Assembly: GCF_004167665.1 (NCBI RefSeq)
Contig: NZ_SEWE01000029.1
Coordinates: forward strand, 1-59,656
DNA from: Hymenobacter persicinus
Lineage (GTDB): Bacteria; Bacteroidota; Bacteroidia; Cytophagales; Hymenobacteraceae
Length of the DNA stretch: 59,656 nucleotides
Direction: 5' to 3'
Shown here one piece after another: positions 1-7,496 of the stretch. Positions within the stretch are counted from its first letter, which is position 1. Each line of letters begins with the position of its first letter. Made by a program: the position numbers and the translations under genes. The notes beneath the pieces are model-generated. The model did no database searches and was not told the origin of the DNA. It saw only the letters and a list, made by a program, of their open reading frames with translations.

Positions 1-636
1 TACTTCGAGGACGGCGCCACCGACGGCGTGGATGACCACTACGACGCGGCTAAGCTCTCCAACACGACGGGGCTGAACCTGTCCTCGCTGGCGGCCGGCA
101 CGAGCCTGGCCGTCAACGGCCTGCCCGTGCGCAACGCCACGACCAGCGTGCCGCTGGCGGTAGGGGTGCCGACCACGGGGACCTACACCCTCTCGGCCGA
201 AGCCCTGCTGAACCTGGGCACCACGGAGGTGTACCTGCTCGACGCGGTGACCGGCCAGCAAGTGAACCTGCAGCAGCAGCGCAGCTACTCGTTCTCGGCC
301 TCTAACGCGGCTCTGCTAACGAACCGCTTCACGCTGCGCTTCGGCCCGCTGCGTCCGACCTCGACCAAGAATGGCCTGACGGCGGCCAGCGTGAGCCTGT
401 ACCCGAACCCGGCCCACCGCAGCTTCACCGTGCTGGTGCCCGCCGTGAGCGGGGTCAGCCAGGCCCGGCTGACGCTGGTCAACGTGCTGGGCCAGACCGT
501 GCGCACCAGCCTACTGGCCTTGCCCGCAGCGGGCGCCCAGACCACGATGGACGTGCAGGATGTGCCGCTGGGCGTGTACCTGCTGCACATCCAAGCCGGC
601 GCCACGACCATCACCAAGAAGGTCGTCGTCAACTAA
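1..636 (+). CDS. T9SS type A sorting domain protein, C-terminal part (5' end outside window)
   Basis: The reading frame is open from base 1, so this is the 3' end of a larger secreted protein; a GTG at 28 is only an internal codon. About 210 residues are visible. The last 80 or so form a type A C-terminal sorting domain: an SLYPNPA motif, a beta-rich stretch with LVNVLGQTVR, then GVYLLHIQAG and a basic KKVVVN end. Such domains take cargo through the type IX secretion system to the cell surface or medium. The upstream part is Thr/Ala/Leu-rich and beta-like, as in other surface proteins, and its function cannot be told from this piece. Confidence 0.85.
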   Translation, partial: YFEDGATDGVDDHYDAAKLSNTTGLNLSSLAAGTSLAVNGLPVRNATTSVPLAVGVPTTGTYTLSAEALLNLGTTEVYLLDAVTGQQVNLQQQRSYSFSASNAALLTNRFTLRFGPLRPTSTKNGLTAASVSLYPNPAHRSFTVLVPAVSGVSQARLTLVNVLGQTVRTSLLALPAAGAQTTMDVQDVPLGVYLLHIQAGATTITKKVVVN

Positions 637-715
637 TCCGGCGGCAAGAGCTGGGCCGGCCACGCGCCGTGGTCGGCCCGGCCCGGCCGCTTTATCCTTT
701 CCTTTTCGTTTGTCT

Positions 716-910
716 ATGAAATACTTCCTTGGTTTTCTCTTTAGCGCGCTACTGCTGGCCGCCCCGGCTGCCCGGGCCCAGGGCCCCGGCAACGGCGGCC
801 CCCGCCCCGGCGCCGTGACCGACGTGCCCGTCGACGGTGGCGCCTCGCTGCTGCTGGCCGCCGGCGCGGCTTACGGCCTGAAAAAGCTGCGCCGCCGCGC
901 CCGGCGGTAA
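716..910 (+). CDS. Small secreted protein with PID-CTERM-like sorting tail
   Basis: This is a 64-residue protein. It has a clear signal peptide (MKYFLGFLFSALLLAAPAARAQ), a short Gly/Pro linker (GPGNGGPRPG), then DVPVDGG, a hydrophobic segment LLLAAGAAYGL and a basic end KKLRRRARR. The order P-[IV]-D-G-G, transmembrane helix, Arg/Lys cluster matches the PID-CTERM class of short C-terminal sorting signals in Bacteroidota as I recall it; the family name comes from memory, not a search. Almost nothing lies between the two signals, so the mature product would be a very short surface peptide. I chose ATG 716 because it starts a signal peptide. A strong terminator follows at 949-985. Confidence 0.7.
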   Translation: MKYFLGFLFSALLLAAPAARAQGPGNGGPRPGAVTDVPVDGGASLLLAAGAAYGLKKLRRRARR

Positions 911-948
911 AGCGCCGCGCGGCGCTCCGCAACAAAAGCGGCCATTCC

Positions 949-985
949 AAGCCCCGGTTGTCGTCCGACAGCCGGGGCTTTTTTT
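949..985 (+). terminator. Rho-independent terminator
   Basis: AAGCCCCGG (949-957) pairs with CCGGGGCTT (972-980) and is followed by a run of T. It closes the small PID-CTERM-like gene. Confidence 0.8.
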
Positions 986-1017
986 GCGCGCGAACCAGCA
1001 ACCGGCAGTGAGTGGGC

Positions 1018-1047
1018 AAAGAAAGAGCCCGGCGAATGCCGGGCCTT
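1018..1047 (-). terminator. Probable terminator of the GIN-like gene / ABC operon
   Basis: The stem AGCCCGGC-GAAT-GCCGGGCC lies at 1026-1044. On the minus strand it is followed by CTTTCTTTG, and on the plus strand by CTTTTC, so it may act both ways. It sits about 30 bases beyond the stop codon at 1077. Confidence 0.55.
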
Positions 1048-1076
1048 TTCCACCAACCAAACTTAAACGTTGCGGG

Positions 1077-1745
1077 CTACCGCGTCATCATGCCCAGCGA
1101 CTTGCCGGAAATCCGGGCCGTGGCGCTGTCGGAAAACTGGCAGCTGAACTGCGGAATGAACACGTTTTCGAGTACCAGTTCCCCGCGGTTCTTAATGGCC
1201 AGGCTGGCGCGCTGAATCCGGTTGGAGTGGTCGATGCTGAGCTGAGGATTGCTGCCCGCGCCCTGGCCGGCCGTGGCCTGAAAAACGCCGAGCTGGTTGT
1301 TGGTCATTTCCACCGCGCTGCTCCGGCTTTGCTCTACCTGCAGGCTGTCGAGGGTGAAGCCGGCCACGGTGGCCGAGTTAGCCGCGGTGCGCAGCAGGCG
1401 CAGGTCGGGGCAGGAAATCAGGATTTGGTTGCCCGGGGCCCAGGTACCACGCAGGGCCGGCGCCTCGGTGATGACCAGGCGGCGGCCGACCCGGGTGATG
1501 TTCACCTTGGCGGCGGCATTGTTGCTCACGCGCACCGCAAAGGGTCCCGGGGTCAGCTTCACGCTGACGTTTTCACTCACGACCTGCACTTGGTCGAAAT
1601 CGGTGAGAGCCAAGGTCTGGTAGTCGCGAAACCGGTCTTTGTAGGTCCCGCGCTGGTACTCGGCGCGCAGGGCAATGTTGTAGGTCAGCAGGGAAGCCAG
1701 GACCACGGCCAGGGCCGTCAGCAGCAGTTTATTGCTCGTTTTCAT
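1077..1745 (-). CDS. Membrane-anchored beta-rich protein, GIN/DUF2807-like
   Basis: This 222-residue protein has an N-terminal hydrophobic anchor (residues 8-26, KLLLTALAVVLASLLTYNI). The rest is a beta-rich body with short repeating hydrophobic strands such as FDQVQVVSENVSVKLT, RRLVITEAPAL and LRLLRTAANSATVAGF. That texture resembles the 'putative auto-transporter adhesin head GIN' (DUF2807) family, whose members often sit beside GntR/ABC cassettes in Bacteroidota. No catalytic motif is visible. It starts 5 bases after the GntR stop codon, so it is the last gene of the four-gene operon. The GIN assignment is by fold-like pattern and is moderate. Confidence 0.6.
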   Translation of the reverse strand: MKTSNKLLLTALAVVLASLLTYNIALRAEYQRGTYKDRFRDYQTLALTDFDQVQVVSENVSVKLTPGPFAVRVSNNAAAKVNITRVGRRLVITEAPALRGTWAPGNQILISCPDLRLLRTAANSATVAGFTLDSLQVEQSRSSAVEMTNNQLGVFQATAGQGAGSNPQLSIDHSNRIQRASLAIKNRGELVLENVFIPQFSCQFSDSATARISGKSLGMMTR

Positions 1746-1750
1746 CGTAT

Positions 1751-2134
1751 TCAGGAAGTAGCTAATGAGAGCTGCTCGGCCTTGAACTGGTCGTAGCGCA
1801 GCCGTAATTCGTCCAGGTCAATTTCCAGCAGGGAAATGTTCTTGAAAAACTGAGGCAGGTCCTGCTGCAGAAACCGCTCCCGGCGGTACTGCTTTACCCG
1901 GGCCTCGGCCCCCGGCGCCACGAAGTAGCCGATGCCGCGCTTGTTGTAAATCACCTGCTGGTTCTGCAAAAACTCGTAGGTGCGCATCACCGTGTTGGGG
2001 TTTACCTGCAGCTCCACGGCCAGGTCGCGCACCGAGGGAATCTTGTCTTCCGGCTGCCACTTGGCCAGCAGGATATTTTCGCTCACGTACCCGGCAATCT
2101 GCAGGTAAATGGCCTCGTTGTCCCGAAATTCCAT
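1751..2134 (-). CDS. GntR family transcriptional regulator (YtrA-like)
   Basis: This 127-residue repressor has an N-terminal winged helix-turn-helix at about residues 8-75: IYLQIAGYV, KIPSVRDLAVELQVNPNTVMRTY, GIGYFV. A short helical tail of about 50 residues follows in place of a large ligand-binding domain. That short form is typical of the YtrA subfamily, which controls ABC transporter operons encoded with it. I chose the ATG at 2134 because AAGGAG lies just upstream (minus strand) and MEFRDNEAIYLQI is the normal family start; the frame stays open upstream without resembling the family. It lies 14 bases after the permease. The palindrome at 3779-3804 is its likely operator. Confidence 0.85.
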   Translation of the reverse strand: MEFRDNEAIYLQIAGYVSENILLAKWQPEDKIPSVRDLAVELQVNPNTVMRTYEFLQNQQVIYNKRGIGYFVAPGAEARVKQYRRERFLQQDLPQFFKNISLLEIDLDELRLRYDQFKAEQLSLATS

Positions 2135-2148
2135 AGGTTCTCCTTCGC

Positions 2149-2928
2149 TTAAATCTGCTTCTCCTGCACCCGGAAATAGCCCGCCAGCCAGAACAGCCCC
2201 ACCAGCAGCGCCGGCAGCACACCCAGCCACTGCCGCTTTTCCGTCGGCAGGGCCAGCCGGTAGTGCTCCTTACCGATGCCCAGGTCGATGTCGCCGAAGG
2301 GGACCACCATATTGCCGGTCACGTGGTCGAGCAGCAGCTGCACGAGCTGAAAGTTGACCACAAACAGCGCGGCTACCCCGATAAAGAACAGGAAGGCCGT
2401 TTTGACCAGCTGCATCTTCTCAAAATATACTGCCCCCCAGATGGCAATGGCGTGCATAAAGGCGTACACCAGCAGGGCGTAGTAGGCCTTGTATTTGGCG
2501 TCGAAGAAGTTGAGCAGCTCCGCCGGGCGGCCGTGCCAGTTGTCGAAGCTCACCACGGCGGCGTCAACCACGTAGAAGCAGCCGATGCAGGCCAGCGTGA
2601 ATAGCACGTACGAGTAGAGCCAGCCCACGAGGTACTTTTCCAGGTGGGAAGCAGGCAGCGTGAGGGCGGCAATAGCCTGCTTCTTGTCGGCCAGACTCGC
2701 AAAGACGGTGCTGGTAAACATGGCCCCGCCCAGCAGCAGAAAGAAAATCAGGTAGCCCATCTGAATCGGCGGAATCATGGGGTCGTTTTGCACGTAGGCC
2801 TGGGTGCCCATTAGCACGGCCAGCAGCCCCAACAATACAGCCACGCTCAGCAGGTAGCCCCGGCCGTGCTCGGCGGTGTGCTTGCGAAACAAGCGCCCGA
2901 AACGGGCCAGATTAAATTGATTGCTCAT
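2149..2928 (-). CDS. ABC transporter permease-like membrane protein
   Basis: This 259-residue protein has about six predicted membrane helices, including YLLSVAVLLGLLAVLMG, YLIFFLLLGGAMFTSTVF, LFTLACIGCFYVVDAAVV, FLFFIGVAALFVVNF and VLPALLVGLFWLAGYF. It has no recognised enzymatic motif. Its start overlaps the end of the ATPase gene by 17 bases, which implies translational coupling, and it is followed by the GntR gene. It is best read as the permease half of a two-component ABC system of the YtrB/YhcF-linked kind. Substrate and direction are unknown; envelope stress or antibiotic export is a guess from the family. Confidence 0.7.
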   Translation of the reverse strand: MSNQFNLARFGRLFRKHTAEHGRGYLLSVAVLLGLLAVLMGTQAYVQNDPMIPPIQMGYLIFFLLLGGAMFTSTVFASLADKKQAIAALTLPASHLEKYLVGWLYSYVLFTLACIGCFYVVDAAVVSFDNWHGRPAELLNFFDAKYKAYYALLVYAFMHAIAIWGAVYFEKMQLVKTAFLFFIGVAALFVVNFQLVQLLLDHVTGNMVVPFGDIDLGIGKEHYRLALPTEKRQWLGVLPALLVGLFWLAGYFRVQEKQI

Positions 2929-3766
2929 AAACCGGGTGCTTTAAGTAGTTGAGTACCGACTGCTCGCCGCTGGCTACGGCGTTGAACAGCAATTCCAGAT
3001 CCACGCGGCCGTAAGCGCCGGTGGTGTTGGGCAGAATGGCAGCCCGCCCGCGCACCGACTCTTCGGCGTACAGCACCTCCGCCTCCTGGCCCTCACGCAC
3101 GGTGGTGAAGCTCAGGCGCTCGGCCAGCTGATCCAGTTCGGCGTTGAGCACGATTTCGCGGTTGTGCAGCACGACCACGGTGTCAATCAGGCTGTCGAGG
3201 TCGCGCACCTGGTGGGTGGAGATGATCAGGCAGCGCTCCTCCGTAAGAGCCGAGGCCATAATGCGCCGAAACTGCACCTTGGAGGGAATATCGAGGCCGT
3301 TGGTGGGCTCGTCCATCACCACCAGGCTGGTGTTGGTGGCCAGGCCGAAGGCAATCATGAACTTTTTCTGCTGGCCAAACGACATCTTATCAAGCACGGC
3401 GTGGTCGGGCACCTCAAACTCGGCCAGGTACGTCGCCAGTTGAGCGTGGCTGAAGCGGGGGTAGAAGCCAGCGGTGTTGGCCACAAACTGCGCCGCCGTG
3501 AGAGCCGGCACGTAGATTTCTTCGGGCAGAAAGTACAGGTCTTCCAGCACCGAGGGCAGGCGCTTGGCTGCTGGCTGCCCGTTGATGCGGCAGGAGCCGG
3601 CCCGGGGAAACACCAGGCCCACCATGTTCTTGAGCAGGGTCGACTTGCCCGCGCCGTTTTTGCCCAGCAGGCCGTAAATGTGCCCCCGGGCCAGGGTCAG
3701 CTGCAGATTTTCGAAGAGCGGGGCCCGTTTGCCGTACCCGAAGCTCAGATTGTGGATGTGAACCAT
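2912..3766 (-). CDS. ABC transporter ATP-binding protein
   Basis: This 284-residue cytoplasmic ATPase has a Walker A motif GKNGAGKST (35-43), an ABC signature MSFGQQKKF at about 128, Walker B LVVMDEPT with NGLD after it, and a switch His in STHQ. The C-terminal 70 residues extend past the nucleotide domain, as in YtrB-type exporters' ATPases. It is the first gene of the operon ATPase-permease-GntR-GIN. The start lies 13 bases from a perfect inverted repeat (3779-3804), so transcription is probably blocked there by the GntR protein encoded in the same operon. Confidence 0.9.
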   Translation of the reverse strand: MVHIHNLSFGYGKRAPLFENLQLTLARGHIYGLLGKNGAGKSTLLKNMVGLVFPRAGSCRINGQPAAKRLPSVLEDLYFLPEEIYVPALTAAQFVANTAGFYPRFSHAQLATYLAEFEVPDHAVLDKMSFGQQKKFMIAFGLATNTSLVVMDEPTNGLDIPSKVQFRRIMASALTEERCLIISTHQVRDLDSLIDTVVVLHNREIVLNAELDQLAERLSFTTVREGQEAEVLYAEESVRGRAAILPNTTGAYGRVDLELLFNAVASGEQSVLNYLKHPVYEQSI

Positions 3767-3778
3767 AGCATAGCGCTT

Positions 3779-3804
3779 TAGTGTACTACTTATCTAGTAC
3801 ACTA
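3779..3804 (-). promoter_or_regulatory. Candidate GntR (YtrA-type) operator
   Basis: TAGTGTACTA (3779-3788) and TAGTACACTA (3795-3804) are exact reverse complements separated by 6 bases. The site ends 12 bases upstream of the ATPase start codon. The GT...AC palindrome type fits operators of YtrA-subfamily repressors. Confidence 0.75.
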
Positions 3805-3873
3805 CAAACGTAAACAAATAATTGAACCCGCAAATATTTTGGTGGAAAAATATTTTGCCCGGTGCCCCCAAGC

Positions 3874-3910
3874 AAAAAAAAGCCGGCCCAACGAAGAACG
3901 TCGGGCCGGC
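3874..3910 (-). terminator. Rho-independent terminator of the histidine kinase gene
   Basis: Read on the minus strand, GCCGGCCCGACG pairs with CGTTGGGCCGGC and is followed by eight T. It lies 22 bases after the stop of the kinase gene. Confidence 0.8.
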
Positions 3911-3931
3911 GTAGCGGACAGCAAACCTGGT

Positions 3932-5893
3932 TTAGCGCAGCGGCAGCACAATAATAAACTCCGTGCCCCGCCCCTGCTCCGACTCCACCCGCAGCGTGCC
4001 GCCGTGGCCCGTGCTGATGATATCGTGGCTCAACGACAGTCCCAGGCCGGTGCCCTCGCCTACTGGCTTGGTGGTAAAAAACGGCTGGAAAATCCGGGCC
4101 TTCACTTCTTCCGACATGCCCAGGCCATTGTCGCGCACCCGAATCTCTACGCCCTGGGCCACGGGCCGGGTACTCACCGCCACCTCGGGCCGGTAGGTCT
4201 GGTCGAGGCCCTGCTGCTGGCGCTGACGCACGGCGTAGAAGGCATTGGTACACAGGTTCAGCAGCACCCGGCCCAGGTCGAGAGCAATGACCGGTACCAG
4301 CGGCAGGTTCGGGTCGAGCTGGGCCGTGAGCGTGGCAACGAAGCCGGGGTGCTCGTTGCGGGTGCCCTGGTAAGCTAGGCGCAGGTTTTCCCCGGCCAGG
4401 GCATTCAAGTTAGTCATTTCTCGGGGGCCGGCGCCGGTGCGGGCGTGCTCGAGCATGCCCTTGATAATGGCCGTGGCGCGCTGCCCGTGCTGGCTGATGT
4501 TGAGAATATTCTGCTTGAGCCCGTCCAGAATCTGCTGCTCCAGCCGGCCGTCCCGGGCGAGGCGCTGGGCCCCGTTTATCTCATCCACAAGGTCGGTGCT
4601 GACCTCGGCAAATTTCTTGACAAAGCCCAGGGGGTTTTGCAGCTCGTGGGCCACGCCGGCCGTCAGCTCGCCCAGAAAGGCCATTTTCTCGCGCTGCACC
4701 AGCTGGTCCTGGGTGGCCTTGAGCTCGGCCAGCGAAGCCTGCAGGGCCTCGTTGGCGCGCTGCTGCTGGCGGTGGTTGCGCACGAGCAGCACCACGAATA
4801 CCAGCAGCACGACCAGCCCGGCCAGCAGGGCGTAGGTGCGGTAACGCACTTTCAGGGCCTGCTGAGTGGCGGCGGCCTGCTGGGTGCGCTGGCGTTCAGT
4901 ATAGTTGATATTTTGCAGGCGCATCACTTTTTCCTGCCCAAACAGCGTGTCCTTCATGGCCAGCATCAGGCTCTGGTACTTCAGGGCGCTGTCGACGGGG
5001 CCGCGGGCCTTGAAGTCCTGGGTCAGCAGCATGCTGGAGTTGAGCACGCCCCGCAGAAAGCCGTTGGCCTGGGCCGCCTGGCAGCCCCGGCGGGCGTAGT
5101 AGATGCTCGAATCGACCTGGCCCTGCTGCTGGTAGAGCGTGGCCAGCCCCACGTAGGAAAAGTTGCTGCTGCGCAAATGGTGCAGCTGGGCCGACTCGGC
5201 AATGCTGCGGCGGTAGTAGGCCAGGGCCTCGGCCGGGCGGCCCTGCTTGCGGGCCACGTTGCCCAGCCCGTAGAGAATATAGTTGGTGGGCGAATGGATT
5301 TTCTGGGCCAGCCGGTAGGCCTGCTCCTGAAAGTAGCGGGCCGAGTCGGTTTCGTTGTAGAGGTCGTAGGCCAGGCCGATGTTGCTCAGGTCAATGACCA
5401 CGCGGTTGTCGTCGCGCAGCTGCTGGCCCAGGCGCAGGGCCTGAAAGTAGTACGCCAGGCCCTGGTGCCGGTCGCGCAGGTACACGTAGATGATGCCGAT
5501 GCTGCGCAGGTTCTGGGCCTGCATGGCCACGTCGTGGGTGGCCTGGGCCAGCCGCAACGACTCCTGAAACAGCTCCAGGGCGCGGGCCAGGTTGCTTTCG
5601 CGCAGGGCCGCGCCGAGGCGGTTGAGGGCGGCGCATTCTCCGTGGGCATAGTGGGCGCGCCGGGCCAGGGCCAAAGCCCGCTGGGCGTAGGCTTCCGCCG
5701 AATCGGTGCGCAGGGCCCAGTACTGGTCGCTGATGCGGCAGAGCAGCAGCACCCGGCTGCTGTCGGGCTGGGGCTGGCGCAGCTGCTGGTGCATCGTATT
5801 CAGCATCGGACTCTGGGACCAGCCGCGGGGGCTGACGGCGCCGAATACGGTAATCAGAAGGACAACAAGGAAGGCGCGAAACCGGGCAGGCAT
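3932..5893 (-). CDS. TPR-containing sensor histidine kinase
   Basis: This 653-residue membrane sensor has a signal peptide (residues 1-27) and a periplasmic solenoid of about six tetratricopeptide repeats (roughly 45-325, with motifs such as ALNRLGAALRESNLARALELF and YYRRSIAES). One membrane helix follows (about 352-372, ALLAGLVVLLVFVVLLV), then a coiled coil (LQASLAELKATQDQLVQ) and the kinase core. The phospho-acceptor is His416 in GVAHELQNPLGF. ATP-binding boxes are N546/N550 (NLCTN), DNGLG (588-592) and GTGLGLS (614-620). No receiver domain and no adjacent response regulator is present, so its partner is encoded elsewhere. The stimulus is unknown. It is a single transcription unit with its own terminator. 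Confidence 0.92.
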   Translation of the reverse strand: MPARFRAFLVVLLITVFGAVSPRGWSQSPMLNTMHQQLRQPQPDSSRVLLLCRISDQYWALRTDSAEAYAQRALALARRAHYAHGECAALNRLGAALRESNLARALELFQESLRLAQATHDVAMQAQNLRSIGIIYVYLRDRHQGLAYYFQALRLGQQLRDDNRVVIDLSNIGLAYDLYNETDSARYFQEQAYRLAQKIHSPTNYILYGLGNVARKQGRPAEALAYYRRSIAESAQLHHLRSSNFSYVGLATLYQQQGQVDSSIYYARRGCQAAQANGFLRGVLNSSMLLTQDFKARGPVDSALKYQSLMLAMKDTLFGQEKVMRLQNINYTERQRTQQAAATQQALKVRYRTYALLAGLVVLLVFVVLLVRNHRQQQRANEALQASLAELKATQDQLVQREKMAFLGELTAGVAHELQNPLGFVKKFAEVSTDLVDEINGAQRLARDGRLEQQILDGLKQNILNISQHGQRATAIIKGMLEHARTGAGPREMTNLNALAGENLRLAYQGTRNEHPGFVATLTAQLDPNLPLVPVIALDLGRVLLNLCTNAFYAVRQRQQQGLDQTYRPEVAVSTRPVAQGVEIRVRDNGLGMSEEVKARIFQPFFTTKPVGEGTGLGLSLSHDIISTGHGGTLRVESEQGRGTEFIIVLPLR

Positions 5894-6067
5894 GCGGGAA
5901 TTGAGCTAAAAGAACGGGGCGCTCAGCAACCGGCTCGGGCCCTGCTACTTGGCCGGCCGCTGCTTTGCGGCCACGAATATCCTAGTTTATTCCCTTAACT
6001 CGACTATACCCGCCCACCCCGGCCGTCGGCAAGGCCACCGGAAGGCGTTGTGGCCGGTTTGGCCCGC

Positions 6068-6101
6068 AAAAAAAGCCCTGACGCCGGAACGTCAGGGCTT
6101 T
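6068..6101 (-). terminator. Rho-independent terminator of the SDR gene
   Basis: AAAGCCCTGACG (6071-6082 region) pairs with CGTCAGGGCTTT (6089-6101). On the minus strand the stem is followed by a T tract. It lies about 40 bases past the SDR stop. Confidence 0.8.
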
Positions 6102-6139
6102 GCGCGAGGCCGCTCCGGCGGCGCCGCACTGCTGGCCAG

Positions 6140-7168
6140 CTAGGCCGTTGGCTGGTCGGAGCCGTTGGTGGGCTTGCGCAGCAGAGACGTGGCCAGCGCC
6201 ACGCCCGAGCCCACCAGGGCCACGGTGAGCAAGGGGTTGAGCGTGGCGCTGGTGTAGAGACTGGTTTCGCGGGTGTGGCCGGGGTAGTTGCCGCGCTCCT
6301 GCAGCTGGCCGGCGGCGTGGTCGAGGCCGTTGCGGCGGCGGGGCTGGGGCGCCCGGTCCGACTTCTCCTGCTTGGCAAATACGTTTTCCATGAATTTGTC
6401 GAGCAGGCGCGGGGCCAGGGCGGCCATCGAGGTCATCATGCGGCCACCCCCGCCCACGGTGATTTCGCGCTCCGGCGTTTCGCAGCAGTGCAGAATGGCG
6501 CGGGCCACAGTTTCGGGCGCGTAGGCCGGCGGGGCGTGCTGGGGCTCCCGGTCCATGTAGTTCTTGGCGTGCAGCGGGTAGGGCGTGTCGATGGCGGCGG
6601 GCTTGATCAACGTCACCGAAATCGGGGCTTCGTCCATTTCCAGCTCCATGCGTAGGCCTTCGGTGAAGCTCTTCACGGCGTGCTTGCTGGCGCTGTAGAT
6701 GCTTTGCAGAATGGCCGTGCTTTCCGACAGAATGCTGCCGACATTGATGATGGCCCCGCCGCGCTGACGCAGGTGCTTGGCCGCCTCCAACGAGCCGTAG
6801 ACCAGCCCCCAGAAGTTGGTTTCGAAGAGCTGGCGCATGTCCTTGACGGGAATTTCCTCCAGCTTGCCGTAAATCGAGACGCCGGCGTCGTTGATCCAGG
6901 TGTCGAAGTGCCCGAACTCCTGCCGGGCCACCTGGGCAATGCGCTGCACGTCGGGCTGGTGGCGCACGTCGGCCACCACGTACACGGCGCGGCCCCCGGC
7001 CTGGTTGAGCTCGGTGGTGAGCTGGCGCAGGGCCGACTCGCTGCGGGCAGCCAGCACAAGCTTGGCACCTTGCTCGGCGGCCATGCGGGCCGTAACGAGG
7101 CCGATTCCCGACGAGGCGCCGGTGATGACAATAACCTGGTCTTTGAGTTTTTTGAGCTTGACGTTCAT
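6140..7168 (-). CDS. SDR family oxidoreductase with C-terminal membrane segment
   Basis: This 342-residue short-chain dehydrogenase/reductase has a cofactor loop TGASSGIG (16-23), NDAG (93-96), and a catalytic triad Ser145-Tyr158-Lys162 (YSASK). It probably uses NADP(H) given ARS after strand 2, but that is an inference. Beyond the ~260-residue catalytic part is a basic linker (RRRNGLDHAAGQ) and a hydrophobic stretch LLTVALVGSGVALATSLL near the end, so the enzyme may be tail-anchored. The ATG at 7168 was chosen since MNVKLKKLKDQVIVITG is the family start; the longer frame upstream is GC-rich leader. Substrate unknown. Confidence 0.85.
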   Translation of the reverse strand: MNVKLKKLKDQVIVITGASSGIGLVTARMAAEQGAKLVLAARSESALRQLTTELNQAGGRAVYVVADVRHQPDVQRIAQVARQEFGHFDTWINDAGVSIYGKLEEIPVKDMRQLFETNFWGLVYGSLEAAKHLRQRGGAIINVGSILSESTAILQSIYSASKHAVKSFTEGLRMELEMDEAPISVTLIKPAAIDTPYPLHAKNYMDREPQHAPPAYAPETVARAILHCCETPEREITVGGGGRMMTSMAALAPRLLDKFMENVFAKQEKSDRAPQPRRRNGLDHAAGQLQERGNYPGHTRETSLYTSATLNPLLTVALVGSGVALATSLLRKPTNGSDQPTA

Positions 7169-7496
7169 AGGGTTTGGGCGGGTTAGCAGTGAAAAAATAG
7201 AGGTATGGCCGCCGTGGCCCCCGCTGGGTGCGGGGGCCACGGCGGCCGGCTTTAAGGTGTGGTGGTAGTCCGATAGGGCGAAGTGCTTTAAACGGCGGCC
7301 AGCCCGGGGAGTTGGCTTCGAATGCCCACGGCGGAGCTTGCGGCAGCCCTTTACCGGTTCCGGGCCGGCTGCCGCGGGGGCGGATGCCGGCCCGCCGGCG
7401 TCGCTCAGACGCCGGGAGGCGCCGGCGCCCGCAGATTTTTAAAACCTGCGGCCGGCCCCGGCGGTAAAGCATGGTCAGCCGAACCAACCCGTACCC
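7169..7496. other. Divergent intergenic region with several hairpins
   Basis: These 328 bases lie between the SDR gene (leftward) and mqo (rightward). They contain a perfect 17-bp inverted repeat (7207-7247), a second GC-rich palindrome CCGGCGTC/GACGCCGG near 7394-7415, and CGCAGATTTT/AAAACCTGCG at about 7430-7451. I see no gene and no clear TTTG/TAnnTTTG promoter pair. Confidence 0.5.
7207..7247. repeat. Perfect 17-bp inverted repeat (hairpin)
   Basis: GGCCGCCGTGGCCCCCG (7207-7223) and its exact reverse complement (7231-7247) enclose a 7-base loop. It sits 39 bases upstream of the SDR start in the divergent region and has no T tract, so it is not a standard terminator. It could shape the SDR leader RNA. 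Confidence 0.65.

Noticed and set aside
4445..5998. Long open frame (about 517 codons) opposite the histidine kinase
   Set aside because: It is the antisense of a clear kinase gene. High GC lowers stop frequency; the translation is Gly/Val/Gln/Leu-rich without domain motifs.
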